Assembly (NCBI GenBank): GCA_009691245.1
Contig: SHUM01000021.1
Location: forward strand, 1 to 51,927
Reading direction: 5' to 3'
DNA: 51,927 nt
Source of the DNA: Acidobacteriota bacterium
Lineage (GTDB): Bacteria; Acidobacteriota; Terriglobia; 2-12-FULL-54-10
This document shows, one piece after another, positions 14,906 to 24,125 of the stretch. The notes beneath the pieces were generated by a model. That model was not told where the DNA came from. It ran no database searches and saw nothing but the letters and a program-made list of their open reading frames with translations. Made by a program: the position numbers and the translations under genes. Within the stretch, counting starts at the first letter, position 1. Each line of letters opens with the position of its first letter.

Positions 14906-16024
14906 ATGGCAAATAGCTCCGGCGGAAGCCTGGATAAGGCAGTTGAAGAACTAATACAGCGAGTCGTTGAGACCACCTTGTCCTCGGTTCGTGGCGACCT
15001 GGCGCGGCTCTCGGAATCTGCTCCTGCGTCCTCGGGAGCCGGTTCCGGGTCATTCTCCATGCTCAACCAATGGGTCAATTCCATTCTTCAGCCGACGGGA
15101 CAATCGGAAATCATGGCCGAAGCGCTCAAGTCAGCGGCGGTACTGGCTGGCGGAGCCGCTCTGTTTGTGCGTCGCGGAGACAACTTCACGACGTGGCGGT
15201 CCGAAGGACTTTCCGCGGAGAGCACCAACGCCCTGCGCGCCGTTACCGCCTCCTCCGCTCAGCCCGGAGCCTTCAAAGACATCTGTGACAATCAGGCGGC
15301 GGTTTGCCAGTCCCGTTCCTCGCAGGCCTGGCCCTCTGGTTTGGACGCGATTATTTCTTCCGGCCAGAAGTCATCTGAAATTTGTCTCTTGCCCGTGCGC
15401 GTTGGCGGCAAGGTGGTGGCGGCCATCGTTGCGTCGGCAGCCAACGGCTCGGACGCTTTTGCCGGGCTGGAGATCATTGCTCGTGTTACGGGCCTAAGCC
15501 TGGAAACATCCGGGACTCGGACGCAGGCTCCGCAGAAGGCCGCGGAGCCAAAGCCGGTCGCTGCGGAATCATTGCCCCAACCACTGCCCCAGCCAACTCC
15601 TCAGCCCGCACCATCGGTACCTCTATCGCCCATGGCACCTCCTATGGCCGCACCCACGCATGGGACATTTGGTGAGTCGGCACAGGGGCCTGCCATGGCC
15701 TCCACGCAGACGCCTCCTCCTGATGTCGAGACACTTCCTGAGGATGAAAAGGAAAGCCATCGCAAGGCGCATCGCTTCGCGCGCGTGGCGGTTCAGGATT
15801 TGCTGTCCTATCACAAGGGCAAGATTGCCGAGGGGCGCAACAATCGCAATCTCTACTCCGTGCTGCATGAGGATATTGAGAAGACACGGGAAAACTACCA
15901 GAAGAAATTCGCGCAAACCGCGGCAGGCTCCTTCGATTATCTGCACTACGAGTTGGTCGCCAAGCTGGCCGGAAACGACCCGGCGGTTCTCGGCGAGCAG
16001 CATCCCGGACCTGTCAGCAATTAG
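14906..16024 (+). CDS. GAF-like domain hypothetical protein with conserved C-terminal helical module
   Basis: A 372-residue protein. Residues ~65-200 look like a GAF-type domain (ALKSAAVLAGGAALFVRRGD, EICLLPVRVGGKVVAAIVA). A Pro/Ala-rich linker (~205-275) leads to a helical C-terminus (AHRFARVAVQDLLSYHKGKI) ending at ~355. The layout suggests a cytoplasmic regulator. It precedes the lytic transglycosylase gene by 31 bp and may be co-transcribed. I know no function for it. Confidence 0.65.
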   Translation: MANSSGGSLDKAVEELIQRVVETTLSSVRGDLARLSESAPASSGAGSGSFSMLNQWVNSILQPTGQSEIMAEALKSAAVLAGGAALFVRRGDNFTTWRSEGLSAESTNALRAVTASSAQPGAFKDICDNQAAVCQSRSSQAWPSGLDAIISSGQKSSEICLLPVRVGGKVVAAIVASAANGSDAFAGLEIIARVTGLSLETSGTRTQAPQKAAEPKPVAAESLPQPLPQPTPQPAPSVPLSPMAPPMAAPTHGTFGESAQGPAMASTQTPPPDVETLPEDEKESHRKAHRFARVAVQDLLSYHKGKIAEGRNNRNLYSVLHEDIEKTRENYQKKFAQTAAGSFDYLHYELVAKLAGNDPAVLGEQHPGPVSN

Positions 16025-16055
16025 CCCCGTCGCGTGAAGACGCAAAAGAAGATTT

Positions 16056-18317
16056 ATGGTCAGGCAAGTCTTTCAATTCGCCCGCGGACTTCTGGCGCTG
16101 TCGGTCTGCGCAGGTGGGCTCGACTATTTTTCCGCGTCTGGCTTGCTGGCCGCCAGTCCCGCGGCAGTCGTGAAAGCCACTCCCTTGCAGAGCAATGCCA
16201 AGGCGGCGCTGGAAGGGAAGGCGGTCGCCGATCGCAAGAAGCTCGAGACGTTCGCGGCGCAAAGCAAGGACAAAGCCCAGGCCGCGCTGGCCTACCTGGC
16301 CTTGGGCTACTCCAATTATCAGCAACAGAATTATTCCGCCGCCGCCGCCGCCTTTTTGAAGGCTCGCAATCCCGACAACCTGCTGCGCGACTATGCCGAT
16401 TATTATGCGGCGATGAATGCTCAGGCGAGCGGCGCATCGCAGGACGCGGAGAAATTCCTCGACGAATTTCAGCAGAATAATCCGGCCAGCCCGCTCGCGC
16501 CCAAGGCAGCGCTGGAACATGCCAAGCTGCTGATTGAGTTGCAGAAGCCGGAGGAGGCCGCCAAACGGTTGGAGGAAGCGCTCGGCCTGCCACAACCCTC
16601 TGCCACCTACTTTCTGGCGCGTGCTTACGATCTTGCTGGACGCCCGCTCGATGCCGTAGCGACATACCACAAAGTATTTTTTCAATACCCAGCCTCAGCG
16701 GAAGCCGCTGAAGCCAATATCCGTATGCAGAGCCTGCGCCTCAAGCTGGGCAAGCAATATCCAGTCGCCGAGGCCTCGTTGTGGCTGATGCGCGCCGACG
16801 CGCTGTTTGCCAAAAGTCGCTGGAAAGATGCCGAATCCGCCTACCGCAACGTGTCCACAACAACGTCCAACACGCCAGCGGCCGCCGCGCTGCGCCAGCG
16901 CGCCCATGTGCGCGTGGCCGTCTGCCAGTATCAGGCCGGGGCCACCTGGCCGGCGCTGAATGCGCTGCAGGCGATGGATTTTTCCCATGCCGGGGCCGAC
17001 GCCGAGGCCGACGCGGAACGCCACTATATCCTGTCGCTGGGCTATCGCAAGCTGCTGCGCATTGACCAGATGACGCAGCAATTAGAACTGCTCGGCAAGC
17101 GCTATCCCCAGTCGCCATGGTATGAGAAGGCGCTGATCTCTGCGGGAAACAATTATCTACTGGCCAAGGATTACAACCGCGCGGGCGATTATTACCGCCT
17201 GGCCTTCCAGAATTTTCCCGGTGGCGATGGCGCGGCCTACGGCCATTGGAAAGTGGCTTGGCAGGCCTATCGCGAGAGGAAACTGCCGCAGGCTCGCCAT
17301 CTGTTTGAGGAACATATCACGTCGTTCCCCAACAGTCCGCAGATATCGGCGGCGCTGTATTGGCTGGCCCGGCTGATGGAGCGCGAGTCTCCGGTGATTG
17401 CGTACCGCTACTACGCCAAGCTGCGCGAGGCCTTCCCCAATTATTATTACTCCCTGGTGGCCGCCGATCGCATCGCCGCACTGCCGCCACTTACTCCGGA
17501 GCAGGCCGCAGCCGTGCGCACGATTTCACTCGACAAAGTGCAACGCCGGACTGGCGTGTCATTGCCCGCAACGCTGACGCCGGTGGAATTGCGCGCTGGT
17601 GATCGCGTGCGACTGCTCGAGTCCGCCTGGTTGATCGATTGGGCCGTCAATGAACTGACTCCCATGCTTCCGCCCACGCCCAGCGCATCATGGGCCGGTG
17701 GCGAGATTGCCCGCATGGAAGAGCTGCGCGGCCGCCATCACGTGGCGCTGCGCCTTTCAAAAATTTATGTCCCCAGTTATTTTTCGCAGAGCATTGCCGA
17801 ACTTCCGCCCGACGTGTGGCGCCGTCTGTTCCCCATCCCGTACTGGGAGGACATCAAGAAGCGCGCGGCGGAATCCAATCTTGATCCGTACCTGGTGGCC
17901 GGATTGATTCGTCAGGAGTCCGAGTTCAACCCCGGCGCGCAGTCGCGCTCCAACGCGCGCGGCCTAATGCAGTTGCTGCCCTCCACGGCGCGTCTGGTGG
18001 CCCGCAAAGCGCCGGATCAGCGTTCCCGCAACTATCAACTCGGCCTGCTCTTCCAGCCGCAGTTCAATTTGATTTACGGAACCATGTATCTGAAGAGCGT
18101 GCTCGACCGTTTCGATGGAAGCATGGAGCAGGCCATCGCCAGCTACAACGCCGGCCCAGGCCGCGTGCAGCAGTGGATGAGCGAAGGCCCCTACACGGAG
18201 CCCGCCGAATTTGTCGAGAGCATCCCCTTCACCGAAACACGCGAATACGTGCAGGCCGTCCTGCGCAACGCGCAGATGTACCGCAAGATTTACGCCGAAC
18301 CTTCCGCCGCGAATTAG
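16056..18317 (+). CDS. Soluble lytic murein transglycosylase with TPR-type helical domain (Slt-like)
   Basis: A 753-residue exported protein. The signal segment (~1-35) is followed by a long superhelical region of TPR-like repeats (~60-520; e.g. YLALGYSNYQQQNYSAAAAA). The C-terminal SLT domain (~600-740) has the catalytic Glu621 in LIRQESEFNPGAQS. Further family motifs are ARGLMQLLPSTA and AIASYNAGPGRV. It cleaves peptidoglycan between MurNAc and GlcNAc, forming 1,6-anhydro ends, in the periplasm. The length is similar to E. coli Slt70 with a longer helical part. Confidence 0.93.
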   Translation: MVRQVFQFARGLLALSVCAGGLDYFSASGLLAASPAAVVKATPLQSNAKAALEGKAVADRKKLETFAAQSKDKAQAALAYLALGYSNYQQQNYSAAAAAFLKARNPDNLLRDYADYYAAMNAQASGASQDAEKFLDEFQQNNPASPLAPKAALEHAKLLIELQKPEEAAKRLEEALGLPQPSATYFLARAYDLAGRPLDAVATYHKVFFQYPASAEAAEANIRMQSLRLKLGKQYPVAEASLWLMRADALFAKSRWKDAESAYRNVSTTTSNTPAAAALRQRAHVRVAVCQYQAGATWPALNALQAMDFSHAGADAEADAERHYILSLGYRKLLRIDQMTQQLELLGKRYPQSPWYEKALISAGNNYLLAKDYNRAGDYYRLAFQNFPGGDGAAYGHWKVAWQAYRERKLPQARHLFEEHITSFPNSPQISAALYWLARLMERESPVIAYRYYAKLREAFPNYYYSLVAADRIAALPPLTPEQAAAVRTISLDKVQRRTGVSLPATLTPVELRAGDRVRLLESAWLIDWAVNELTPMLPPTPSASWAGGEIARMEELRGRHHVALRLSKIYVPSYFSQSIAELPPDVWRRLFPIPYWEDIKKRAAESNLDPYLVAGLIRQESEFNPGAQSRSNARGLMQLLPSTARLVARKAPDQRSRNYQLGLLFQPQFNLIYGTMYLKSVLDRFDGSMEQAIASYNAGPGRVQQWMSEGPYTEPAEFVESIPFTETREYVQAVLRNAQMYRKIYAEPSAAN

Positions 18318-18370
18318 GGGTTAGGGATTAGGTCCGGGTTCCCAATCCCTAATCCCCAACACCTAACCCC
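18317..18370. repeat. Nested inverted repeat between genes
   Basis: GGGGTTA (18317-18323) pairs with TAACCCC (18364-18370), and inside it GGGATTAGG (18324-18332) pairs with CCTAATCCC (18348-18356). It would form a strong hairpin just after the transglycosylase stop and may act as a terminator or mRNA end. There is no T-run. It resembles short dispersed palindromes of acidobacterial intergenic DNA. Confidence 0.6.
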
Positions 18371-18380
18371 CATTCGCATT

Positions 18381-18386
18381 TATAAT
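18381..18386 (+). promoter_or_regulatory. -10 box immediately before the aminotransferase start (leaderless transcript)
   Basis: A perfect TATAAT sits six bases upstream of ATG 18393. Initiation 6-7 nt after a -10 box would place the transcript start on the start codon. No RBS precedes the ATG. No good -35 is visible because the upstream DNA is the nested palindrome. Confidence 0.5.
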
Positions 18387-18392
18387 TCTGAA

Positions 18393-19595
18393 ATGACCAA
18401 TCGCAGCGAAGCAGCCATTCAATCCGCGCATCGCATCTTCCGGGCCGATCGCACCAAGGGGTTGGCCGAGTCCGTCATCCGTGAGATGACGCGGCTCGCG
18501 CTGCAACATGGTGCCGTGAATCTTTCGCAAGGCTACCCGGATTTTCCCGCGCCCGCGCTCATCAAGGAGGCGGCCAAGCGGGCCATCGACGCCGACGTTA
18601 ATCAGTACTCCATCACCTGGGGCGCGAAGAAATTTCGCGACGCGCTCTCGCGCAAGCTGACCGGCGAGCTGGGCTGGGAGGTGGACCCGGAGCGCGAGTT
18701 GACGGTGGTGTGCGGCGCGACGGAAGGCATGTTTGTGGCCTTCATGGCGCTGCTGAATCCCGGCGACGAGGTCATCGTTTTTGAGCCGTTCTATGAGAAC
18801 TACGGCCCCGACTGCGAACTGACCGGCGCGGTGCCCAGGCTGGTATCGCTGCATCCGCCGGATTTCCAGTTCTCGCGCGAGGCGCTGCGCGCGGCGTTTA
18901 ACTCGCGCACCCGCGCCATCATCATTAACTCGCCGAATAATCCCAGCGGAAAAGTTTTTAGCCGCGACGAGTTGGAATTGATCGCCGCGCTTTGCCGCGA
19001 ACATGACGTGTTGGCCATCACCGACGAAATCTACGAGCACATTTTATACGATGGTGCCGTGCACATTCCCATGTCCACGTTGCCGGGAATGCGCGAGCGC
19101 ACCGTAACTATCAACAGTTGCTCCAAGACCTATAGCGTAACGGGATGGCGCGTCGGATGGGTGGTGGCTGCGCCGGAGCTGACCAACAGCATCCGCAAAG
19201 TCCACGATTTTCTCACCGTGGGCGCGCCCGCTCCGTTGCAGGAAGCGGCGGCGGAAGCCGTCGCGCTGCCGCGCAGTTACTATGAAGAGCTTGCCGCTGA
19301 GTACGCGGTCCGCCGCACCAGGCTGTTGGGGATTTTGCAAGACACTGGTTTCCGGTGCTTCAAACCTTCCGGCGCCTACTACATCATGGCGGACATCTCT
19401 GCCTTCAGATTCCCGAACGATACGGAGTTCGTGAAGCACCTGATTACCACGATCGGAGTGGCCGCCGTGCCCGGCTCCAGCTTCTTCCGCAACCCGGTCG
19501 ACGGCGCGCACCTGGTGCGCTTTACATTTTGTAAAAAAGAAGAAACGCTGGACGAAGCGGGCCGCCGCCTGCTGAAACTTCGTCCACGCAAATGA
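18393..19595 (+). CDS. PLP-dependent aminotransferase, class I/II
   Basis: A 400-residue fold-type I aminotransferase. Seen motifs: NLSQGYPDFPAP near the N-terminus, NNPSGKVFSRDEL, ITDEIYEHILYD (Asp binding the PLP pyridine), and SCSKTYSVTGWRVG with the Schiff-base Lys245. The C-terminal Arg for the substrate carboxylate is expected in HLVRFTFCKK. It is similar to the YbdL/kynurenine aminotransferase-like group acting on methionine or aromatic amino acids. Exact specificity is unresolved. A TATAAT box lies six bases before ATG 18393, so the mRNA may be leaderless. Confidence 0.9.
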   Translation: MTNRSEAAIQSAHRIFRADRTKGLAESVIREMTRLALQHGAVNLSQGYPDFPAPALIKEAAKRAIDADVNQYSITWGAKKFRDALSRKLTGELGWEVDPERELTVVCGATEGMFVAFMALLNPGDEVIVFEPFYENYGPDCELTGAVPRLVSLHPPDFQFSREALRAAFNSRTRAIIINSPNNPSGKVFSRDELELIAALCREHDVLAITDEIYEHILYDGAVHIPMSTLPGMRERTVTINSCSKTYSVTGWRVGWVVAAPELTNSIRKVHDFLTVGAPAPLQEAAAEAVALPRSYYEELAAEYAVRRTRLLGILQDTGFRCFKPSGAYYIMADISAFRFPNDTEFVKHLITTIGVAAVPGSSFFRNPVDGAHLVRFTFCKKEETLDEAGRRLLKLRPRK

Positions 19596-19629
19596 CGGCC
19601 CCTGTTTCATGTCTCCGAAGGAGGCACAA

Positions 19630-20187
19630 TTGACGACGCCCAGTACTAATCCCCCCGATACTGTATCCATTCAACCGAGCGGTGCGTTCCGACTCCCGCA
19701 CCTGCTGATTTTCCTGCTGCTGGGGCTGCTCATCTGGCAGACCATGCACTACTACCCGCTGCTGCCAGAGCAAATTGCCGCGCACTTTGACGTCGCCGGA
19801 AACCCCAACGGATTCCAGTCGCGGACATTTTTCTTCGGCCTGATTTGGGCCGTGGTGCTGGTGGTGCTGCTGGCTTTCCTAGGCATCCCGCGTTGGCTGG
19901 GAAAACTGAATCCGCGCTTACTGAACATTCCCAACAAAGAGTATTGGCTTACGCCCGCGCGACTGGATCAGGCGATGAAAATACTTTCCACCGAGATGGG
20001 CTGGTATGGAGTCGTGGTGATCGGGTTCATCCTCTTCACCATGCAACTTGCACTGCAGGCCAATGTGGCCCGCGCCCCGCTCAACAGCCGATTGCTGATC
20101 ATGGGCCTGGTCGCCTTCCTCGCCTTCACGGTGATCTGGACCATTCGCATGTACCGCAAGCTGGCCGTCCCGAAAGCACAGCGATGA
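19630..20187 (+). CDS. DUF1648-type membrane protein
   Basis: A 185-residue membrane protein. TTG 19630 is preferred because AAGGAGG ends 5 nt upstream. ATG 19609 would contain that site inside its own coding sequence. About four helices are visible. The segment YYPLLPEQIAAHFDVAGNPN is the DUF1648 signature, found in SdpI-like and other membrane proteins of mostly unknown role. It lies 34 bp after the aminotransferase gene. Confidence 0.75.
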   Translation: MTTPSTNPPDTVSIQPSGAFRLPHLLIFLLLGLLIWQTMHYYPLLPEQIAAHFDVAGNPNGFQSRTFFFGLIWAVVLVVLLAFLGIPRWLGKLNPRLLNIPNKEYWLTPARLDQAMKILSTEMGWYGVVVIGFILFTMQLALQANVARAPLNSRLLIMGLVAFLAFTVIWTIRMYRKLAVPKAQR

Positions 20188-20303
20188 ACCCAGTAGCGTT
20201 TCATTTGGAGTAAACGTTTGCTCGCCGCTGCTTCGCTTTGCCCCTATGCTATACTGTTTGCTTCATTCCAGTTGCAACCGCTTTCTTAGGAGACGACGCA
20301 GAA

Positions 20304-20663
20304 ATGCTGGACACATTTTTATTGCCTGAGACGAACATTGAAAAAGCGGGCGAGAGCGCCGCGGTATCCATTCAGGCTGGCGCGGGCAAGAATTGCCTGA
20401 TGACCATGGCCATCACCAAAATTCTGGAACAGCAGTCCATTGACGTCAGCGTGTGGGGCTCCGCCGACGGCACGGAGTGGAGCGCGAAAGCGCTGACCAG
20501 CTTCCCGCAAAAGTTCTATCAAGGAATTCACCAGCAGCTACTGGACCTCTCAAAGAATCCAGAAGTGCAGTTTCTGAAACTGAAGTGGGCGGTCAGCCGC
20601 TGGGGTGTGGGCGATCCCACGCCTCGTTTCAGCATCCTGGTCAAGATTCAGGAACAAGCCTAA
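20304..20663 (+). CDS. Conserved hypothetical protein
   Basis: A 119-residue protein from ATG 20304 (AGGAGA about 11 nt upstream). The upstream part of the open frame to 20238 overlaps the leader and is rejected. The sequence alternates strands (IDVSVWGSADGTEWSAKAL, FLKLKWAVSRWGVG, RFSILVKIQEQA) in a compact beta-rich pattern. There is no signal peptide. I do not recognise a family or function. Confidence 0.65.
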   Translation: MLDTFLLPETNIEKAGESAAVSIQAGAGKNCLMTMAITKILEQQSIDVSVWGSADGTEWSAKALTSFPQKFYQGIHQQLLDLSKNPEVQFLKLKWAVSRWGVGDPTPRFSILVKIQEQA

Positions 20664-20779
20664 AATTAGCGGCGACTAGTCACGCCGCACGCAGAACAAA
20701 AAACAACTGAATAGCGTGGGGTTGCGCATTCTCAACTCTGAATCCGGGTTGCTGCAACTTCCGCAATGGGGAGGGACTC

Positions 20780-22285
20780 ATGCTTCGTACCGCATCGTTT
20801 CAACGCTTCGTGGCCGCTTCGCGCTCCGGAGTTCGTGCGTCATCATGCCTGCCATCATGCCTGTTGTCGTGCCTGTTGTCGTGCCTGTTGTCGTGGATGT
20901 TGCCGGCGCTCCTGTTGGCGCTCGCGTATCCGGCTGTTTCGCTTGCCCAGACCAGCGGCGTCCAGATCACATGGGTGGGGCAAGCCTGTTTCATTATTCA
21001 GGAAGCCGGCTCGAACGCCATCGGCCCCATCGTCATCACCGATCCGCCCAACGCCGCGCAGGGTTATGACCTGCCCACGCTGCCCGCCGATGTGGTAACC
21101 GTCTCGCACACTCACCAGGACCACAGCAACGTCGCCGCGATGCGCGGCAATTTCACGCTGGTGGATGGCCGCCCCATCTCGGCGCGCACGGAAGTGGCTG
21201 CTTCGGGGATGAACTTCGTCATGGTCCCCGGCTTCCACGACACCACTAATGGCTCGGTACGTGGGCCGAACGCCACCATTCGCTGGACGCAGGGCAACAT
21301 CCGCTTCGCGCACTTCGGCGATTACGGTCAGGACGCGCTGACTGCAACGCAACTCGCCGACCTCGGGACCGTGGATGTGATGTTCGTTCCCGCCGGTGGC
21401 GGACTGACGATCGACATCGCTGGCGTGGATGCGCTGGTGAATCAAGTGCGGCCCAAGGTAGCGGTGCTGATGCACTATCGCACCGCATTCGGCGGCGCGG
21501 GGGCGCCGTTTCAGTTCACGGAATTCTCCGGCACTGGCGCGCGGCCCATCCGCTACCGTCCGTCGCGCGTGCTGATCAATCTCGCGCAGCTTCCCGCCAC
21601 CACCGAGTACTGGGTGATGGAAGTGAATGCGCCGATGGCCGCGGTGAACTCCGCCACCTTCTCCGCTGGCCAGCCGGTGGCGCCGGGATCCCTGGTGTCG
21701 TTCTTCGGCAACTTTCCCGGATCGTCCACGAGCAGCGCAACGTCCACTCCACTGCCGCGGCAACTCGGCACCACCGAGGTGCTGGTGAATGGCGCGGCGG
21801 TGCCGCTGCTGTTCGCTTCGCCGCAACAGGTGAATGTGCAGTTGCCGAGCGCGACAATTGCGGGATCGTATGCCGTGGAGGTTCGCGTGGCGGGCGAGCG
21901 CGCCGCGCGCGGGCCGGTGTCTGTGTTGACGTATGCGCCGGGGCTGTTTGCCGCGCTGAATCAGGATGGGCGACCGAACACCGCGCTCGCGCCCGCGCGG
22001 CGGGGCGAGGTGTTGCAGATTTTCGCCACCGGGCAGGGGCCGGTTGCTCAAGACGTTCCGGATGGCTCGCTTGCGCCCGCCGCGCCGCTAATTAATTCCG
22101 TCCTGCCCAGCGTGGCTGTGGCGGGACGGCTGGCGCAGGTGCAGTTCAGCGGGCTGGCGCCCAATATGGTCGGCGTCTGGCAGATCAACATCGTGATTCC
22201 CGCCGATACTCCCGTGGGCACCAGCATCCCCGTGGTGGCCGCCTTAGGGCTGGTCAGCAACGTGATTACAGTCGCCATCCAATGA
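20780..22285 (+). CDS. Secreted MBL-fold metallohydrolase fused to a Solibacter-type C-terminal domain
   Basis: A 501-residue protein. A signal peptide (~1-57) contains the tandem repeat SCLPSCLLSCLLSCLLSW before the cleavage region VSLAQT. Residues ~60-275 are a metallo-beta-lactamase fold of the UPF0173/UlaG-like kind: ITWVGQACFII, the metal motif HTHQDH in VTVSHTHQDHSN, FAHFGDYG, VLMHYRT. Residues ~285-501 (VNSATFSAGQPVAPGSLVSF, LQIFATGQGPVAQDVPDG) match the Ig-like domain described from Solibacter (TIGR03437-like). The fused domain probably mediates surface binding or folding. The last codons overlap the next gene (ATGA at 22282). Confidence 0.85.
   Translation: MLRTASFQRFVAASRSGVRASSCLPSCLLSCLLSCLLSWMLPALLLALAYPAVSLAQTSGVQITWVGQACFIIQEAGSNAIGPIVITDPPNAAQGYDLPTLPADVVTVSHTHQDHSNVAAMRGNFTLVDGRPISARTEVAASGMNFVMVPGFHDTTNGSVRGPNATIRWTQGNIRFAHFGDYGQDALTATQLADLGTVDVMFVPAGGGLTIDIAGVDALVNQVRPKVAVLMHYRTAFGGAGAPFQFTEFSGTGARPIRYRPSRVLINLAQLPATTEYWVMEVNAPMAAVNSATFSAGQPVAPGSLVSFFGNFPGSSTSSATSTPLPRQLGTTEVLVNGAAVPLLFASPQQVNVQLPSATIAGSYAVEVRVAGERAARGPVSVLTYAPGLFAALNQDGRPNTALAPARRGEVLQIFATGQGPVAQDVPDGSLAPAAPLINSVLPSVAVAGRLAQVQFSGLAPNMVGVWQINIVIPADTPVGTSIPVVAALGLVSNVITVAIQ
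20842..20900. repeat. 12-bp tandem repeat in a signal-peptide region
   Basis: The unit tgcctgttgtcg (coding for a CLLS step) is repeated about three times after a related copy (tgcctgccatca). The period is a multiple of three, so copy-number change would lengthen or shorten the hydrophobic core without breaking the frame. Confidence 0.75.
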
Positions 22286-22920
22286 GTGATTTGATCTACG
22301 TCGCCAGCAGCAACGCGGGCAAGCTCACCGAAATCATGCTGGGCGTGGAGCTGTGGCAGCGCCATCGCAAGGAGATGCCCGGCGCACGCCTCGCCTGCAC
22401 GATTGAGCTGCTGCCCGGCTTCGCGCTGCTGCCGCGCTGCGCGGAGGACGCCGATACCTTCGCCGGCAACGCGCGCAAGAAAGCTCTGCACTACAGTCGG
22501 CTGACAAAGAGTCCGCGCGCCTGGGTACTGGCCGATGACTCCGGACTGGTGGTGGATGCGCTCGACGGCGCGCCGGGCATCTACTCAGCGCGCTACGCCG
22601 GGCCGAACGCCACCGATGCCGACAACAACCACATGCTGATCGATGCGCTACGTGATGTTCCGCCGCCGCGCCGCACCGCCCGCTTCGTCTGCGCGCTGGC
22701 GCTGGCCAATGAAGATGCGGTCGTCGCGGAGTTTTCCGGCGTGGCGGAGGGCGCGATTCTCGATACTCCGCGCGGCACGCATGGCTTCGGCTACGATCCG
22801 CTGTTCCTCGATCCACTCAGCGGCAAGACCTACGCCGAACTCACCGCTGAAGAAAAACTCGAACGCAGCCATCGCGGCCAGGCGCTGTTCGCGTTGCTCG
22901 ATTGGCTCGCAGTCCGTTAA
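22282..22920 (+). CDS. rdgB: RdgB/HAM1 non-canonical purine NTP pyrophosphatase
   Basis: A 212-residue protein of the Ham1 family. It begins LIYVASSNAGKLTEI (nucleotide-binding start), then VLADDSGLVVDALDGAPGIY and SARYAGP, and later GTHGFGYDPLFL and LERSHRGQAL. These are the family's hallmark motifs, with the catalytic Asp in ADDSGL. It hydrolyses (d)ITP and XTP to monophosphates and keeps damaged purines out of DNA. It overlaps the preceding gene by four bases, so the two are translationally coupled. The N-terminal region includes a ~15-residue insertion relative to E. coli RdgB. Confidence 0.95.
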   Translation: MSDLIYVASSNAGKLTEIMLGVELWQRHRKEMPGARLACTIELLPGFALLPRCAEDADTFAGNARKKALHYSRLTKSPRAWVLADDSGLVVDALDGAPGIYSARYAGPNATDADNNHMLIDALRDVPPPRRTARFVCALALANEDAVVAEFSGVAEGAILDTPRGTHGFGYDPLFLDPLSGKTYAELTAEEKLERSHRGQALFALLDWLAVR

Positions 22921-22929
22921 TCTACCAAC

Positions 22930-23499
22930 ATGTCCAATGCGGAACGCACCAAGTGGGACGAGCGCTATCGCGCCGGTGACCACGCGTCTGAAACACCTGA
23001 TCCATTGTTGCAACGCCTGCTGGACAACTCGTTGCCGCAGCCGCAGGGCCGCGCCGCGCTGGACGTGGCCTGCGGGGCGGGCCGGCACGCGGTGTGGCTG
23101 GCCGAACATGGGTGGGACGCGTATGGTTGCGATGTCTCGCTCGAAGGGTTGCGTGTCGCGGCGCAGTTGGCACGCACGCGAGGCGTAACGCTCAAACTGT
23201 TCTGCGCGGATATGGATGCGTCGTCGCTGCCGCCCAATCGTTTCGACTTGATTGTGGTGTTCTTCTATCTGCAGCGCAGTTTGTTTGAAGTTTTCAAATC
23301 CGCGTTGCGGCCCGGCGGGTTTATCATCTTCCGGACGTATGTCGCGGACGCGACGGCACCGGAAGGTGCTGGGGACAATCCCGCCCACGTGCTGCAGCCC
23401 GGCGAGCTGGCCGCGGCGTTCGCGGGCTTCCGCGTTCTCCACGAAAACAAGAAAGTGGGCAGCCGCGCCATCACCGAGTTCATCGCGCAGAAGCTGTAA
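22930..23499 (+). CDS. TehB-like SAM-dependent methyltransferase
   Basis: A 189-residue class I methyltransferase. It starts with WDERYRAGDHA, then the SAM motif ALDVACGAGRHAVWLAEHGW (~40-59) and DAYGCDVSLEGL (acidic ribose-binding residue). The sequence RFDLIVVFFYLQRSLF resembles the TehB/tellurite-resistance and thiopurine-like group. The gene follows rdgB by 9 bp and is probably in the same operon. The substrate is unknown; tellurite or thiol methylation is only a family-level guess. Confidence 0.82.
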   Translation: MSNAERTKWDERYRAGDHASETPDPLLQRLLDNSLPQPQGRAALDVACGAGRHAVWLAEHGWDAYGCDVSLEGLRVAAQLARTRGVTLKLFCADMDASSLPPNRFDLIVVFFYLQRSLFEVFKSALRPGGFIIFRTYVADATAPEGAGDNPAHVLQPGELAAAFAGFRVLHENKKVGSRAITEFIAQKL

Positions 23500-23527
23500 C
23501 GGAGTCGCGCGGCACTGTCATGTATTG

Positions 23528-24013
23528 TTAATTCAACTGGGATTGCAGACGGAACAGGGCCTTCTTCGCCAGACCATAGCCGGCGTTGTGCTCCAGCGAT
23601 TTTCGGTAGCTCTGCACCGCTTTCCCCCACTGACGCAGCTTTTCATAGACGCGGCCGAGATTGTAATGCGGAAAGCAGTAGCTCTCATAACGACTGGCGA
23701 GGGTAGCCTTCTCCAGCCACGGAATCGCTTCCGTGAACTGGCCCTGCTCGATCAGATAAGCGCCGATATCGTTGTAGGGATTGCCAAAATCGGGATCGAC
23801 CTGGATAGCCTGGCGGCACTCCGCGATGGCCTCGTCGTAACGATTTTGGAAACTGTAGGTCCAGCCCAGGAAGGTGTGGGCCTCGGCCGTGGGCGCAAGG
23901 GCGATGGATTGCTTGTATAAATCGATCGCCTGCTCCAGATCACCCTTCATCTGGTGCGAGTAGGCGAGGTGGAACAGCTCCGCAGCTTTCAATTGATCTT
24001 CGCTATCCTGCAT
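23528..24013 (-). CDS. TPR protein
   Basis: A 161-residue protein from ATG 24013 (MQDSEDQLKAAELFH). The longer frame to 24118 has an unlikely Arg/Trp-rich N-terminus and antisense overlap with the NAD synthetase promoter. It contains about four tetratricopeptide repeats, such as QMKGDLEQAIDLYKQSIALA and QNRYDEAIAECRQAIQVDP, covering nearly the whole length. No signal peptide or enzymatic domain is seen. It probably acts as a scaffold for protein interactions. It is divergent from nadE. Confidence 0.78.
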   Translation of the reverse strand: MQDSEDQLKAAELFHLAYSHQMKGDLEQAIDLYKQSIALAPTAEAHTFLGWTYSFQNRYDEAIAECRQAIQVDPDFGNPYNDIGAYLIEQGQFTEAIPWLEKATLASRYESYCFPHYNLGRVYEKLRQWGKAVQSYRKSLEHNAGYGLAKKALFRLQSQLN

Positions 24014-24125
24014 TCGCTTATCCAACTTCCATCCAGCGCGGCGGCTTCGAAGCCAACGCGTAGTCGTTATTCTGCATAGTCCATCGCTAAGATGCAACTT
24101 CATCGCTATCGGTCGCATGGCGATT

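Noticed and set aside
20670-20690. Hairpin GCGGCG/CGCCGC after the small hypothetical gene as a terminator.
   Set aside because: No T-run follows on the transcribed strand, so it is not called.
20855-22051. Minus-strand ORF of 398 codons.
   Set aside because: It is a shadow of the MBL/Solibacter-domain gene, rich in His/Arg without motifs, caused by high GC at third positions.
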